The notes under the pieces are model-generated. The model was not told the origin of the DNA. It ran no database searches and worked only from the letters and a program-made list of their open reading frames with translations. Below, piece by piece: positions 14,983 to 23,871 of a DNA stretch of 25,420 nucleotides (position 1 is its first letter; each line of letters opens with the position of its first letter). Where the stretch lies: NCBI GenBank assembly GCA_002721165.1, contig PBJS01000010.1, positions 75,413-100,832 on the forward strand, in the 5' to 3' direction. A program made the translations under genes and the position numbers. The stretch is from Legionellales bacterium (lineage in GTDB: Bacteria; Pseudomonadota; Gammaproteobacteria; Eutrophobiales; Eutrophobiaceae).

Positions 14983-15435
14983 TTATGTATAGTCACCCGA
15001 TGGATCAAACCTGGTGCCTTCGGCTAGTACGCCTTTCCCCGGCACGAAATTAACTTCTAGTCTAGTACCAACAGGATCTTCAAAAAGAACCGAATAATAT
15101 CCTGGTGCCCAACCGCCATCCTCTGGTCCGTGTACAATTTTCGCATCGATGCCAGTCAAATAATTATAGACCTTATTGACGTCTTCACGGGTACGAGCGC
15201 GAAAACAATGATGATGCAATCCAACCCGCTCTTGCACAAACCGTTCTTTTTCATAATCTGGGTGACATCGCCCAACCCCAAAAGCCGTTCGGCCCCCTAC
15301 ATAGTAGATAAAATCGACACCGTTAAAAACTCGCTCCATCCCCAGAAATGGCAACAGCTGATCGTAGAATTGTCTACAAATCTCCCAGTTACTCACCACA
15401 ATATTCGTGTGCGCGACACCGTTTATCTGAATCAT
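14983..15435 (-). CDS. VOC family (glyoxalase/dioxygenase-like) protein
   Basis: The 150-residue single-domain protein has the paired beta-alpha-beta modules of the vicinal oxygen chelate superfamily. Likely metal ligands are His9 (GVAHTNIVV), a His in GLHHHCFRA, and the Glu in GTRLEVNFVP. The order VGLHHHCFRARTREDV followed by YYSVLFEDPVGTRLEV is typical of glyoxalase/bleomycin-resistance/dioxygenase members. Substrates in this superfamily vary from methylglyoxal hemithioacetal to aromatic diols, so none is assigned. It is upstream of the FrhB-like gene on the same strand with a 131-bp gap; joint transcription is possible. AAGG lies about 11 bases before the ATG. Confidence 0.88.
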   Translation of the reverse strand: MIQINGVAHTNIVVSNWEICRQFYDQLLPFLGMERVFNGVDFIYYVGGRTAFGVGRCHPDYEKERFVQERVGLHHHCFRARTREDVNKVYNYLTGIDAKIVHGPEDGGWAPGYYSVLFEDPVGTRLEVNFVPGKGVLAEGTRFDPSGDYT

Positions 15436-15784
15436 TATATTCGCGCCTTTTCACGATTTGGCAGGCTAGTTCTTGAGTCGACGTTTGGGCAACCTCGAAG
15501 CCAAGTTACTTGACGTTATATGCTCGTTACTTTAAAGCGTCATCGACGCCCGATGTTGGGTTGTATTAGTTAGTACAGTAATGGCAGCAATTTTACCCTA
15601 ATATTATCCCCAAAAAACGGTCATGGCTGTCGGGCGGGAGAAACGTGCCTAAGTCACACTAGACATAAACATAGTTTCGGAAAACCGTCTCGGGAACTGC
15701 GACATAGTCGAGTAGTACAATCTTTCTCCATCGCCATCTACGCCGAATTTTTTCAGTGTGATATTAATAAACTTTTTCTCCCTG
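15436..15784. other. intergenic segment without recognised gene
   Basis: About 350 bases lie between the VOC start and the end of the EamA gene, both on the minus strand. It must contain the promoter of the VOC–FrhB–HiPIP series and the 3' end of the EamA transcript. I see no conserved ORF, strong hairpin with T-run, riboswitch or repeat in it. Confidence 0.4.
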
Positions 15785-16669
15785 TTAACGTGCGGCCTGC
15801 GTTCGAGTAACTATTAGCAATGCAATCACAACCATCGCACCACCCAAGAGTAGCGGCCGATCGGGTATCTCGGACAACATAATCGCAGAAAGTATGACCC
15901 CAAACACAGGTACTAGATTTAGGTAAACGGACGCATTAGCGACACCAATACGCTTCACACCTTCGTTAAACCACACGAACCCAAACGACACAGACAACAC
16001 CCCCTGTACGCTAATTAGCAACAGCGCCTTGGGATCCGACACGATAGCAATAAGGGTCTCTGTGTTTAGTAACACGGCAGGAAGTAGCAATAACAAAGCA
16101 ACTAATGCTGCATATGTCATCACTGTCAATGGCGAGATTGACTGAAAAAGTTCTCGGGAACCAATCGTAAATGCCGACCAACCAAACGCAGCGACCAAAA
16201 ACATAATTTCTCCATAACCAATTTGACCATTTAGAAAATCGCGGAAACTCCCGTGACTAACCACGACCGCCGTGCCTACAAACGCGAGGACTACGCCGAA
16301 TACCGCAAGCCCTGAAAGCCGTCTTCCGAAAAGCAAAAAGTCCAACACCGTAACAATAATTGGAATGGCACCGTTTATCACCGCACCTACGTTCGCTTGT
16401 GCATGTCCTAGCGCCTTAAAAATTAAATAGTTGTGGAAACAAAAGCCACTCAAGCTCAGGAAACTTAGGCGCAAAAATTTTTGAAGAGTTATTTTCATTT
16501 TCAATTGCCCGCAGTGGTGCGCGATCGCTACTAACGCCAGAAAACCCGCAAACAACCGGATAAACACTACTACGGAGGGGGCCTCAAAATGCGCCACATA
16601 GCGGCCAAGAGGGTACGAACTCGCGAAAAACAGCGCCATCAAAGTCAATTTGATATAGATTAGCCGCAT
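15785..16669 (-). CDS. EamA/DMT family transporter
   Basis: The 294-residue membrane protein has ten predicted hydrophobic helices in two EamA repeats, the usual drug/metabolite transporter layout. N-terminal blocks SSYPLGRYVAHFEAPSVVVF and FIRLFAGFLALVAIAHH, and the second repeat ending in NASVYLNLVPVFGVILSAIM plus LSEIPDRPLLLGGAMVV, are typical of RhaT/YdcZ-like permeases that usually export amino acids or other metabolites. The substrate cannot be assigned. The gene appears monocistronic, with 115 bases or more to the upstream GIY-YIG gene and about 350 to the next gene. No clear ribosome site precedes the ATG. Confidence 0.93.
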   Translation of the reverse strand: MRLIYIKLTLMALFFASSYPLGRYVAHFEAPSVVVFIRLFAGFLALVAIAHHCGQLKMKITLQKFLRLSFLSLSGFCFHNYLIFKALGHAQANVGAVINGAIPIIVTVLDFLLFGRRLSGLAVFGVVLAFVGTAVVVSHGSFRDFLNGQIGYGEIMFLVAAFGWSAFTIGSRELFQSISPLTVMTYAALVALLLLLPAVLLNTETLIAIVSDPKALLLISVQGVLSVSFGFVWFNEGVKRIGVANASVYLNLVPVFGVILSAIMLSEIPDRPLLLGGAMVVIALLIVTRTQAAR

Positions 16670-16757
16670 TAGTGTCGCACCGGCATAAATGCGCGTGCCC
16701 TAGCTTGTGAGCGTCGAGCGGTATTTAGACTATTAAAACTCACTGAACCTTACAACG

Positions 16758-17009
16758 CTATTCCTCGAACAGCCGACGTTTAGAAGCCAACGGCAACCGC
16801 TTTATCTCGCTCTCCCGTCGCAAAGCAGCACCTCGACCTAGTGCTATCTCACTGTAGACGAGACGGACCGGCCTACGTGACCGCGTGTATTTAGCACCAA
16901 CGCCCCTGTTGTGCTTTAGGATTCGCGCTTCCAACTCCTTCGCACTCCCGGTATACAGTGTCCCGTCGTTACATCGCACAATATACACATGCCAAAGATT
17001 GTCGGACAT
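16758..17009 (-). CDS. GIY-YIG nuclease domain protein (YhbQ/UPF0213-like)
   Basis: The 83-residue single-domain protein is the normal length for stand-alone YhbQ-like proteins. The GIY-YIG motif pair appears as HVYIVRCNDG and TLYTGSAKEL, followed by the conserved Arg in LEARILKHN, the block YTRSRRPVRLVYSE, and the metal-binding Glu in ESEIKRL. Such small proteins are proposed DNA-structure nucleases in repair, but the cellular role is poorly defined. It stands alone on the minus strand. AAGAAG about ten bases upstream is a plausible ribosome site. Confidence 0.92.
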   Translation of the reverse strand: MSDNLWHVYIVRCNDGTLYTGSAKELEARILKHNRGVGAKYTRSRRPVRLVYSEIALGRGAALRRESEIKRLPLASKRRLFEE

Positions 17010-17201
17010 TCTATAGCTTAGCTTCTTACAAGCATGGTAGCGTACTACCTCTCAAAACTCGCCGTCCGCCTCGGTTTCGAATCTTATCCATCCACTTCAC
17101 CCGCATAGCCATATTTTGAAAGTAATCAATTTACCTTAATTCTGGTAGGATCGTGTCAACATTATTAATACCAAGTCATAGGCATCAGGAGGCCCTAGCC
17201 C

Positions 17202-17615
17202 ATGTCAAAGCTCAAAGGCGGATGCATGTGCGGGAACGTCAAATATACTAGCGATTCTGAGCCCGCAATGACGGCTATCTGCCATTGCGTCGATTGCCAG
17301 AAACAGTCAGGCTCAGCGCTATCGATCGTTGTCGCACTGCCGGAAGATCAAATCTCATTCACAGGAGAATTGAAACTGTTCGTAACCTCTGGCGATGAGA
17401 GTGGTAAAAAAATTAATCGATATTTTTGCGCCAATTGCGGATCACCACTCTATTCTGCTCCGGACGTCATGCCCGGCAGTATTTTTCTTAAAGCTGGGAC
17501 CCTCGACGATACTTCCTGGTTAAAACCGGAAATGGAAATATGGTGCGCTTCAGCACAACCATGGGTCTCAATTGATGAGTCATTACCGATGTTTCCTGGC
17601 AACCCGCCATTCTAA
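17202..17615 (+). CDS. GFA family protein (glutathione-dependent formaldehyde-activating enzyme-like)
   Basis: The 137-residue zinc protein is of the GFA/CENP-V superfamily. The structural zinc site is C8-x-C10 with C76-x2-C79 (GGCMCGNVKY, RYFCANCGSPLY). The second cysteine set C27-x-C29-x2-C32 lies in ICHCVDCQKQSGSALS. Founding members were proposed to combine glutathione with formaldehyde, but most homologues have no proven reaction, so the name is structural only. The AGGAGG ribosome site lies about nine bases before the ATG. The gene is alone on the plus strand and converges with a GNAT gene. Confidence 0.93.
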   Translation: MSKLKGGCMCGNVKYTSDSEPAMTAICHCVDCQKQSGSALSIVVALPEDQISFTGELKLFVTSGDESGKKINRYFCANCGSPLYSAPDVMPGSIFLKAGTLDDTSWLKPEMEIWCASAQPWVSIDESLPMFPGNPPF

Positions 17616-17655
17616 TAATGGTGTCGAGGATCCGGTTTCCGCGTCTGCTAAAACG

Positions 17656-17695
17656 CATAGCAAGCTCGGGTATGCCGTGATCACTACTTGCTATG
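17656..17695. repeat. inverted repeat between convergent genes
   Basis: A 9-bp perfect inverted repeat, CATAGCAAG (17656–17664) and CTTGCTATG (17687–17695), has a 22-base loop that itself contains the palindrome GTGATCAC (17677–17684). It lies between the GFA stop and the GNAT stop. The position suits a bidirectional terminator, but no T-run follows on either strand. Confidence 0.5.
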
Positions 17696-17696
17696 A

Positions 17697-18221
17697 TCAA
17701 AGCTTTAGACTCTCAAGCGACACATTAGCCAATACGACCGATCCTGAAATTTGAGAGCCCGGTACCTGCCAGTATTGTCTGAGTAATTTATCTTTTACTT
17801 CATTGGTTACGATTGTAAATCCATGCCGCTGATAGAACTGAATTGCGCGCGTTATCCTGGCCCAGGTACCAATTAATACTGGTAGTTGCGTTCTGCTCAA
17901 CAAAAATTTTAGTAATCCGCTTCCGATGCCTGCTCCCTGAAACTCCGTTTTCGTATATGCGTGGCGGATCAGGACAACGTCCTGCGTTCGCTGAATACCC
18001 ATAACTCCCTGGATCGTTGTATTTTCCTTGTAACCCCAAAACTCCACACCTGCATTGATCTCAGATCTAAGCTCATCCCTTGACATATAAGGATCTTTAA
18101 AATGAGCCGGTGGAATCAGGCCACGGTAAGCTGCTGCCGCCTCATTGATAATAAAATAAATAGAATCGAATTCGTGTTCGCCGCATCGAACGAAAGTATC
18201 GTTTTCGCGCTTAGAAACCAC
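17697..18221 (-). CDS. GNAT family N-acetyltransferase
   Basis: The 174-residue protein has GNAT fold signatures: VLIRHAYTKTEFQGAGIGSG, with the acetyl-CoA loop Q-G-A-G-I-G, followed by LLKFLLSRTQLPVLIGTW and ITRAIQFYQRHGFTIV, the C-terminal beta-strand pair found in RimI-like members. The substrate is unknown. The GTG start is the only one available after an upstream in-frame stop, and no ribosome site is obvious. The N-terminal region IYFIINEAAAAYRGLIPP is commonly found in this subgroup. Confidence 0.9.
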   Translation of the reverse strand: MVSKRENDTFVRCGEHEFDSIYFIINEAAAAYRGLIPPAHFKDPYMSRDELRSEINAGVEFWGYKENTTIQGVMGIQRTQDVVLIRHAYTKTEFQGAGIGSGLLKFLLSRTQLPVLIGTWARITRAIQFYQRHGFTIVTNEVKDKLLRQYWQVPGSQISGSVVLANVSLESLKL

Positions 18222-18391
18222 AGTGTTATGTTAATGTCATACTATTCGCTAAACCTGAGATCCCAGTGCCCGGGTTATGGTGCATACTGGAGCATCTGTT
18301 GTGTAAAGGTAGCCATGTCGCTAAGGGTCTATTGCAATCAAGCTCGTTCTTAATAATTTTAGAATCCGTAGGTAAATTTCAGGAAAACATC

Positions 18392-20203
18392 TTATTCGTC
18401 ACATCCCGCGGCAGCGCCAATTGCCCGTCGCCGTTCAGTCAAGTTGACATCGATCGCAAGCGACTCGTCTTCGATGCTGCCGCTGAAAACAACGCCATAC
18501 AGTTTATTAGCACGTTCAATCGTCTCCCAGCTTTCAAGCACATCTCGGAGCACTCGCTCAGGTTCTCTGAGTAAGGGATCGCCATAGCCGCCTCCACCTG
18601 CATCAATCCCTCGAATCTTCTCACCAACCTCAAGTCTGCACTCGACGACTCCCGGTAAGCGTTCCTCGACCCCATCTGTTTTGCGCTTGAATGTCGCAGC
18701 TGGCGGACCACTGTGCCCCCCTCGAACACCTTGCGGCGCATTCACCTGGCCATCACATGAAACCACAACCATCATTGGATCCTTGCGCGGACCATAAATA
18801 ACCTCTACTCCCGGGCCACCACGGAATTGTCCCGCACCGGATCCGCCGGGTACAACGCGCATCGACTCAACGAGCATCGGAAACTTCGATTCATCGACTT
18901 CTACGCTACTACGGTAGATGACGCCACACGCTACTGGTAAACCAAAATTTAACCAGCCATCGGTTGTCGGCGAGGCTGGCCCACCATTCGCAAGCAGCCA
19001 CTCTTGATTGATATAAGGTCCACCGAGACGCCAATCGTAACCCGATATAACCCCGGCTCCCGCGCCCATCCCCATCGCTCCTTCAGCTAGGCCAAAACCA
19101 TCTCCTATCTCTGAAAATGCGAGTTGCACCGCGTTGACGATACGGTCGCCAATGTTGGTAGTCGCCATCGAACAACTGTGCGGAAAGGTCGGGTTCCCGG
19201 TGACGCAGCCTTCACGTAATTTAACATCTATGCGCGCGAAGCTTCCAGCATTGTGGGGTACATCTGGGTCAATACAATTAAAGACGCCAGTCATCGCGTT
19301 ACTCGTCGCGCAGGCTATGGATTGGTTTAGGCCCAAAGCAATGTTGTCAGTATTTTGCGTTAGATCGACTTCGATTCGTCCCTCTACGTCATCAACTGAT
19401 ACATCTACACGGATAGGTAAGCCATCAGGTAGCACGGGCGGTAACGGATCGTAGGTGCTGATACCCGTGAATTTACCACCGGGTAATTTACGAATCGCCT
19501 CAGTAGCACGACGCTCTGAGTACTTAAACCACTGCTCGATGAAGCTTCGAATCTTATTAATCCCGTATCTTTCGGTCAGCTCGATAAGCCGTCGCTCACC
19601 GATGCGAGCCGACCCGATCGAGGCAAGGTAATCGCCATACCACTGATCCGGGACCCGAATACGTTTGCGACACATACGGATGATATCGTCAACATCTTTA
19701 TAGTCACGTTGAATCCGAACGGCTGGAAAAATTAATGCACCCTCTGTGTAAACGTCTGTAGCGTTAGCATAGTAGGTACTCGGAATTGCATTACCGCAAT
19801 CTGCTTGATGGGCCTTCGCGCAGGCGGTGAACAAGTGCTCGCCGTGAACGAATACCGGAACCATATACATGTGATCTGCGGCATGTGTATTTCCGATATA
19901 GGGATCGTTGTGCAGAAATGCGTCGCCTGGACTCAGATCTGAATGCAAATCGCACATTGCGGCCGTCTGCAAGCTACTACCGAAGATATGCACTGGTGCG
20001 CCTTCAGCTGAGCAAAGAAGCCGATTATCACCGGTGACAATCGAACAAGAGAAATCACGCACAACTGCGAGCACCGCCGACCGCGCAGTCTTCAACAGCG
20101 TGTTGGTCATTTCTCGAACGATCGATTCCATACGATTGGCGAGCACCGCCATTAAAATTGGGCTGATTTCGTCATCGATATTTGTAGGTTCTGGTTTATT
20201 CAC
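18392..20203 (-). CDS. hydantoinase B/oxoprolinase family protein
   Basis: The 603-residue cytoplasmic enzyme is of the HyuB family, which with HyuA forms ATP-dependent N-methylhydantoinase, 5-oxoprolinase or acetone-carboxylase-like complexes. Signatures include RDFSCSIVTGDNRLLCSAEG, GDAFLHNDPYIGNTHAADHM (about 93–112), VDLTQNTDNIALGLNQSIAC, and the C-terminal GGSGAGQFRGGPGVEV and GGGYGDPLLRE. The start is GTG with AAAGGA eight bases upstream. The amidase stop lies 19 bp before it, so the two are co-transcribed. The HyuA partner is not found within this window, which is unusual because hyuA and hyuB are normally adjacent. It may lie elsewhere, or this subunit may work differently. The Gly-rich C-terminal segment is intact. 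Confidence 0.93.
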   Translation of the reverse strand: MNKPEPTNIDDEISPILMAVLANRMESIVREMTNTLLKTARSAVLAVVRDFSCSIVTGDNRLLCSAEGAPVHIFGSSLQTAAMCDLHSDLSPGDAFLHNDPYIGNTHAADHMYMVPVFVHGEHLFTACAKAHQADCGNAIPSTYYANATDVYTEGALIFPAVRIQRDYKDVDDIIRMCRKRIRVPDQWYGDYLASIGSARIGERRLIELTERYGINKIRSFIEQWFKYSERRATEAIRKLPGGKFTGISTYDPLPPVLPDGLPIRVDVSVDDVEGRIEVDLTQNTDNIALGLNQSIACATSNAMTGVFNCIDPDVPHNAGSFARIDVKLREGCVTGNPTFPHSCSMATTNIGDRIVNAVQLAFSEIGDGFGLAEGAMGMGAGAGVISGYDWRLGGPYINQEWLLANGGPASPTTDGWLNFGLPVACGVIYRSSVEVDESKFPMLVESMRVVPGGSGAGQFRGGPGVEVIYGPRKDPMMVVVSCDGQVNAPQGVRGGHSGPPAATFKRKTDGVEERLPGVVECRLEVGEKIRGIDAGGGGYGDPLLREPERVLRDVLESWETIERANKLYGVVFSGSIEDESLAIDVNLTERRRAIGAAAGCDE

Positions 20204-20222
20204 CGCTATTTCCTTTTATTAT

Positions 20223-21740
20223 CTATAACTCTGGCGTCGACGCCGGTGGCCGCCGATGGTTAGTCGCCTGCTCAAATGCATACGCAAAACGAAACAAAGT
20301 CGGCTCGGCATACGGTCTAACCATGATTTCCAGACCAATTGGCAAGCCATCATCGCTAAATCCCGCCGGAACAGTGGCCGCAGGCAGCCATGTTTGAGAC
20401 GCGATTAAGGTATTAGTAGGGAAGGATAAAGTTGTCCACACCCGGGTATCCAACTGTTCACGTGTTGGCGGAACCACTTGGATACTAGGAAATATCAACC
20501 CGTCAAGACTATCGTTCCCCATACAATTGAGTACGGTACGGGCAAACTCCTCACGGGCAGCAAGTCGACGAAAATACATCGGATCGTATTCGGGCATCTC
20601 GGGACCACGAATACAGGCGTCGATGAGGTCAAGCATCGGATGATAGCGCTTTTGTTCATACATCTGCTGCAGAGAGCGCACACCCGCCTCTGGGCGTGCC
20701 ATCAAGAATTCGTTGATCTCGTACTTCGAACAATTAACGTACATCGACGTCGCGTCAATATGGTGTAAGAGATCTGGAATTTCAAGATCGATCACTTTAG
20801 CACCGGCTGCACGTATCGCCTCAACCGCGGCACGTATAACCTGGTTTACTGGCGCCGCGAAAGGATCCTCATCCGAACCTAATGCGTTTGTAACTAGGCC
20901 GATGCGCGCGCCAGCGAGACCGTTAGGATCTAGTGAGTCCATGTAGGTCGCTGGGGCGCGTGCGGTCAGGTAATGCATGCTAAGGGAATCGTGCGGGTCG
21001 TAGCCAACTAAGGTATCAAACACCCGCGCTGCGTCCGCAACCGTTCGGGTCATCGGACCAATCGTATCTTGGAAAAAAACTAAGGTACCGGCTCCTTTCC
21101 GGCTGATAAGGCCAGGGGTACTGCGAATTCCAACGAGATTGTCAAACGAACTTGGCACACGAATCGAACCGCCGCAATCTGTCCCAATGGCTGCCATGGC
21201 AAAATTTGCGGCCGCCGCCGCACCACTACCCGCGCTTGACCCGCCCGGGTCTCGGTCAAGTGCGTAAGGGTTCCGTGTTTCGCCGCTTAGTGATGAGTAC
21301 GCCCACCACGAAGTCGCGAAATCTGGTAGCGTAGTTTTTCCAAGGATGATCGCGCCGGCCGCCTCAAGCCGGTCGATCACCGTCGCGTTGCTAGTTGGCC
21401 GAAAATCAGCAAGGCCAATCGTACCTTGAGTCGTCGGCATCGAGATCGTCTCGACATTGTCTTTGACGAGAATAGGCATTCCGTGCAACGGACCACTAAA
21501 CTTCCCCGACTCAGCAAAACTAGCATCAAGCGCATCCGCCCTGCCAGCCGCAGCATCGTCCACTGTGACGACAGAATTTATTGAGGGTCCTCGTTGGTCG
21601 TATGCGGAAATACGTTCGCGATAGGCGTCAACAAGACCGCGTGCGGTAACTTGACCTGCCTTCATCGCAGCGTGTGTGTCGCCGATTGTCGCCTCGACTA
21701 GAGGGTAGTTTAAATTTCGTTTTTTCTCTGACACCACCAT
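20223..21740 (-). CDS. amidase (amidase signature family)
   Basis: The 505-residue serine amidase carries a Lys–cisSer–Ser triad that can be placed: Lys93 (PILVKDNVET), cis-Ser168 (DPGGSSAGSG) and nucleophile Ser192 (GTDCGGSIRVPSS). The 24-residue spacing of the two serines matches known family members. These enzymes hydrolyse carboxamides; the length is that of substrate amidases rather than the GatA subunit, and no gatB/gatC lies here. The start has AGGTAGGAGT directly upstream. It sits 19 bp before the hydantoinase B gene and 106 bp after the SDR gene. A role in opening or deamidating products of cyclic amide catabolism is a reasonable inference. Confidence 0.95.
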   Translation of the reverse strand: MVVSEKKRNLNYPLVEATIGDTHAAMKAGQVTARGLVDAYRERISAYDQRGPSINSVVTVDDAAAGRADALDASFAESGKFSGPLHGMPILVKDNVETISMPTTQGTIGLADFRPTSNATVIDRLEAAGAIILGKTTLPDFATSWWAYSSLSGETRNPYALDRDPGGSSAGSGAAAAANFAMAAIGTDCGGSIRVPSSFDNLVGIRSTPGLISRKGAGTLVFFQDTIGPMTRTVADAARVFDTLVGYDPHDSLSMHYLTARAPATYMDSLDPNGLAGARIGLVTNALGSDEDPFAAPVNQVIRAAVEAIRAAGAKVIDLEIPDLLHHIDATSMYVNCSKYEINEFLMARPEAGVRSLQQMYEQKRYHPMLDLIDACIRGPEMPEYDPMYFRRLAAREEFARTVLNCMGNDSLDGLIFPSIQVVPPTREQLDTRVWTTLSFPTNTLIASQTWLPAATVPAGFSDDGLPIGLEIMVRPYAEPTLFRFAYAFEQATNHRRPPASTPEL

Positions 21741-21846
21741 ACTCCTACCTTATATTAGAGCGTATAAAACTACATCGGACCGTCAATCTAAACGCTGTAG
21801 CATTTTAAGTCAGATCACGAACTTAAGACATGACACCGAATATCGA

Positions 21847-22629
21847 TTAAATCATCGTGTAGCCGCCATCCACATTCCAAGCCTGACCATTGATATAGCT
21901 TGATTCATCTGAGCCAAGAAAAACCGCGAGGTTAGCGACTTCTTCGGGTTGAATCCATCGCTTAATAGGCACTGTGTTCTTAAGATTTGACTGCAAAGTC
22001 TCGAGTGAGACTCCGGCGGCATCCGAATGCTGCGCCATAAAACTATCTGCAAGATCGGTTTCGACGACCCATGGACAAATCGCATTTGTCAGAATGTTGT
22101 AGGGTGCCAGCTCGAGAGCAAGGCAACGCGTTATACCAACCATTGCATGCTTCGACGCGTTGTAGGCACTTTGGTTGCGTGAACCCCACTTCCCCGCAGT
22201 AGAGGCCATATTGATGATGCGCCCAGCCTTACGCTCGATCATTTTAGGCAAAGCTGCCTGCGTCACATGAAATACGCTGTACACATTGACTTCTAGAACG
22301 TTTTTAAAATCCTCAAACGAGTAGTCGAGAAAACTCGCCGCCATATGAATGCCGGCGTTATTGACCAGAATGTCGATCTGGCCATCGCCCTCGATCTCTG
22401 CAATCATTGCGTCGACTGGCGCCCGATGGGATACGTCACAAGCATGTGAGCTAACCTTTACATCGTAACTTTCGCGAAGCGCGCTCGCCGTCTGTTCCAA
22501 TCGCACAGGATCGCGTGCATTTAATGCAATATTGGCGCCTTCCATAGCAAAAGACTCGGCAATACTATATCCAATGCCCCGACTCGCTCCTGTAATCAAA
22601 GCAGTTTTACCCTTTAGTCTGTCGACCAT
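21847..22629 (-). CDS. SDR family NAD(P)-dependent oxidoreductase
   Basis: This is a classical short-chain dehydrogenase with cofactor loop TGASRGIG, the NNAG block, catalytic Ser in NMASTAG, and Y-x3-K in SAYNASKHAM. The C-terminus GQAWNVDGGYTMI is typical. Similarity is to 3-hydroxyacyl or gluconate/3-hydroxybutyrate dehydrogenase-like members; the substrate is unknown. I chose ATG 22629 (MVDRLKGKTAL) over ATG 22638 because GAGG lies nine bases before the former and directly abuts the latter. The acidic residue at the end of the second strand is replaced by NARD, which may favour NADP. It is transcribed towards the amidase, with a 106-bp gap, and divergently from slyX. Confidence 0.95.
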   Translation of the reverse strand: MVDRLKGKTALITGASRGIGYSIAESFAMEGANIALNARDPVRLEQTASALRESYDVKVSSHACDVSHRAPVDAMIAEIEGDGQIDILVNNAGIHMAASFLDYSFEDFKNVLEVNVYSVFHVTQAALPKMIERKAGRIINMASTAGKWGSRNQSAYNASKHAMVGITRCLALELAPYNILTNAICPWVVETDLADSFMAQHSDAAGVSLETLQSNLKNTVPIKRWIQPEEVANLAVFLGSDESSYINGQAWNVDGGYTMI

Positions 22630-22765
22630 CGCTTCCATCCTCTAAACTGTGAAATATATTGCGACAACATGGTATCAATCTAAGGTCTCTCAGTAACCAA
22701 GTGAAACGCACCATACTTGTCAAAAACGCGCGTACTTTTTTCTCGTCGTCCCCTAGGATAATGTC

Positions 22766-22975
22766 ATGCTAGAAGAAGATCGAATTATCTCCATCGAAAG
22801 CAAAATCGCTTTCCACGAAGATCTGGTTCAGACCCTTAACAATACCGTATATAACCAACAGAAACGGATCTCAGACCTTGAGAATCAATTGCAAACCCTC
22901 TTGCAACGAATTGTCAATCTTGACCAACCATCGAATAACCCAACAGAACATCCGGAGCAGCCGCCGCACTATTAA
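22766..22975 (+). CDS. slyX: SlyX family protein
   Basis: The 69-residue protein is predicted to form a coiled coil: heptad-like pattern from residue 5 to about 50 (IESKIAFHEDLVQTLNNTVY, QQKRISDLENQLQTLL). The tail ends in the conserved Pro-rich motif PEQPPHY of SlyX. The function of the family is unknown. It is common in proteobacteria, often near slyD or unrelated genes. AGGA lies seven bases before the ATG. It is followed 38 bp later by the molybdenum hydroxylase genes, which may share its promoter. Confidence 0.93.
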   Translation: MLEEDRIISIESKIAFHEDLVQTLNNTVYNQQKRISDLENQLQTLLQRIVNLDQPSNNPTEHPEQPPHY

Positions 22976-23013
22976 TCATGTTACCTTTGCTAATAGTTTA
23001 ACGGGGGGAGGCA

Positions 23014-23871
23014 ATGAGACCAGGACCATTCCAGTATAGTAAACCTGAGACGCTTGAACAGGCACTGCAAGCAATCCTAAATGGAGCGGTACCGCTTGCC
23101 GGCGGGCAAAGTCTGATCCAAGCTATGCGTTTACGAAGCGCGGAACCGACTTCCATTGTAGATATCAATGCCGTTGCGGATCTTAGTAGTGAGATCGAAT
23201 GTGAGCATGAAGTGGTCAAGATCGGCGCGCTAGCAACACATCGCCAGTTGGCAGAACACCCTACGATTCAACGCGAATTCCCGTGGTTGGCAAAAGCGGC
23301 GACTGAAATCGGCGACGTGCAGATCCGCAATCGCGGTACAGTTCTCGGAAACATCTGCTGGGCTGATCCGCGAGCGAACATGGCCATCGCGTTACTAGCC
23401 TGCGACGCGATCATCCATGCGACCTCGACTACCCAAAATGGCAGCCTCGAACAAATACCCATCAGCGATTTTTTCACTGGATTTAGAAGTAACATACTTG
23501 GAGCGCAGCTCGCGATTTCAATAGAACTCGAGCGTAGACCCGACACAATAGGTAGCTACATTGAATTTTCACGTCAACGTCAGGACCTCGCCCTTTGTAA
23601 TGTTTGCGTTGTACACCGCAATAGAACCACAGCGATAGCGGTCGGGGGTATTGCACAGCAACCTATCCGACTAACGCAACTCGAACTGCTGCTTCGCAAG
23701 CAAGGTTTGTCGAAAAAGCTTTTGGCAACACAGATCAGAGAAGCTATAGAGGGATCTCACTTCGAAGCAATCAACGATCAATTCGGCAGTTCGGCTTTTA
23801 AGCAACAACTCGCAGCAACATTGATACAACGCGCAATCGCAAAATGTATCGACGGAGGTGACCATGCCTGA
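23014..23871 (+). CDS. FAD-binding subunit of a xanthine dehydrogenase/CO dehydrogenase-family enzyme (CoxM-like)
   Basis: The 285-residue medium subunit passes electrons from the [2Fe-2S] clusters of its partner to FAD. FAD-binding blocks are PLAGGQSLIQAMRLR (about 31–45) and EIGDVQIRNRGTVLGNIC followed by WADPRA (about 98–121). The C-terminal CO-dehydrogenase-flavoprotein-like domain begins near 175. The length is normal. The ribosome site GGGGGAGG lies close to the ATG. The next gene begins inside this one (8-bp overlap), so the two are translationally coupled subunits of one complex. The substrate cannot be read from this subunit; purine, nicotinate, CO and aldehyde enzymes all use it. 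Confidence 0.94.
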   Translation: MRPGPFQYSKPETLEQALQAILNGAVPLAGGQSLIQAMRLRSAEPTSIVDINAVADLSSEIECEHEVVKIGALATHRQLAEHPTIQREFPWLAKAATEIGDVQIRNRGTVLGNICWADPRANMAIALLACDAIIHATSTTQNGSLEQIPISDFFTGFRSNILGAQLAISIELERRPDTIGSYIEFSRQRQDLALCNVCVVHRNRTTAIAVGGIAQQPIRLTQLELLLRKQGLSKKLLATQIREAIEGSHFEAINDQFGSSAFKQQLAATLIQRAIAKCIDGGDHA

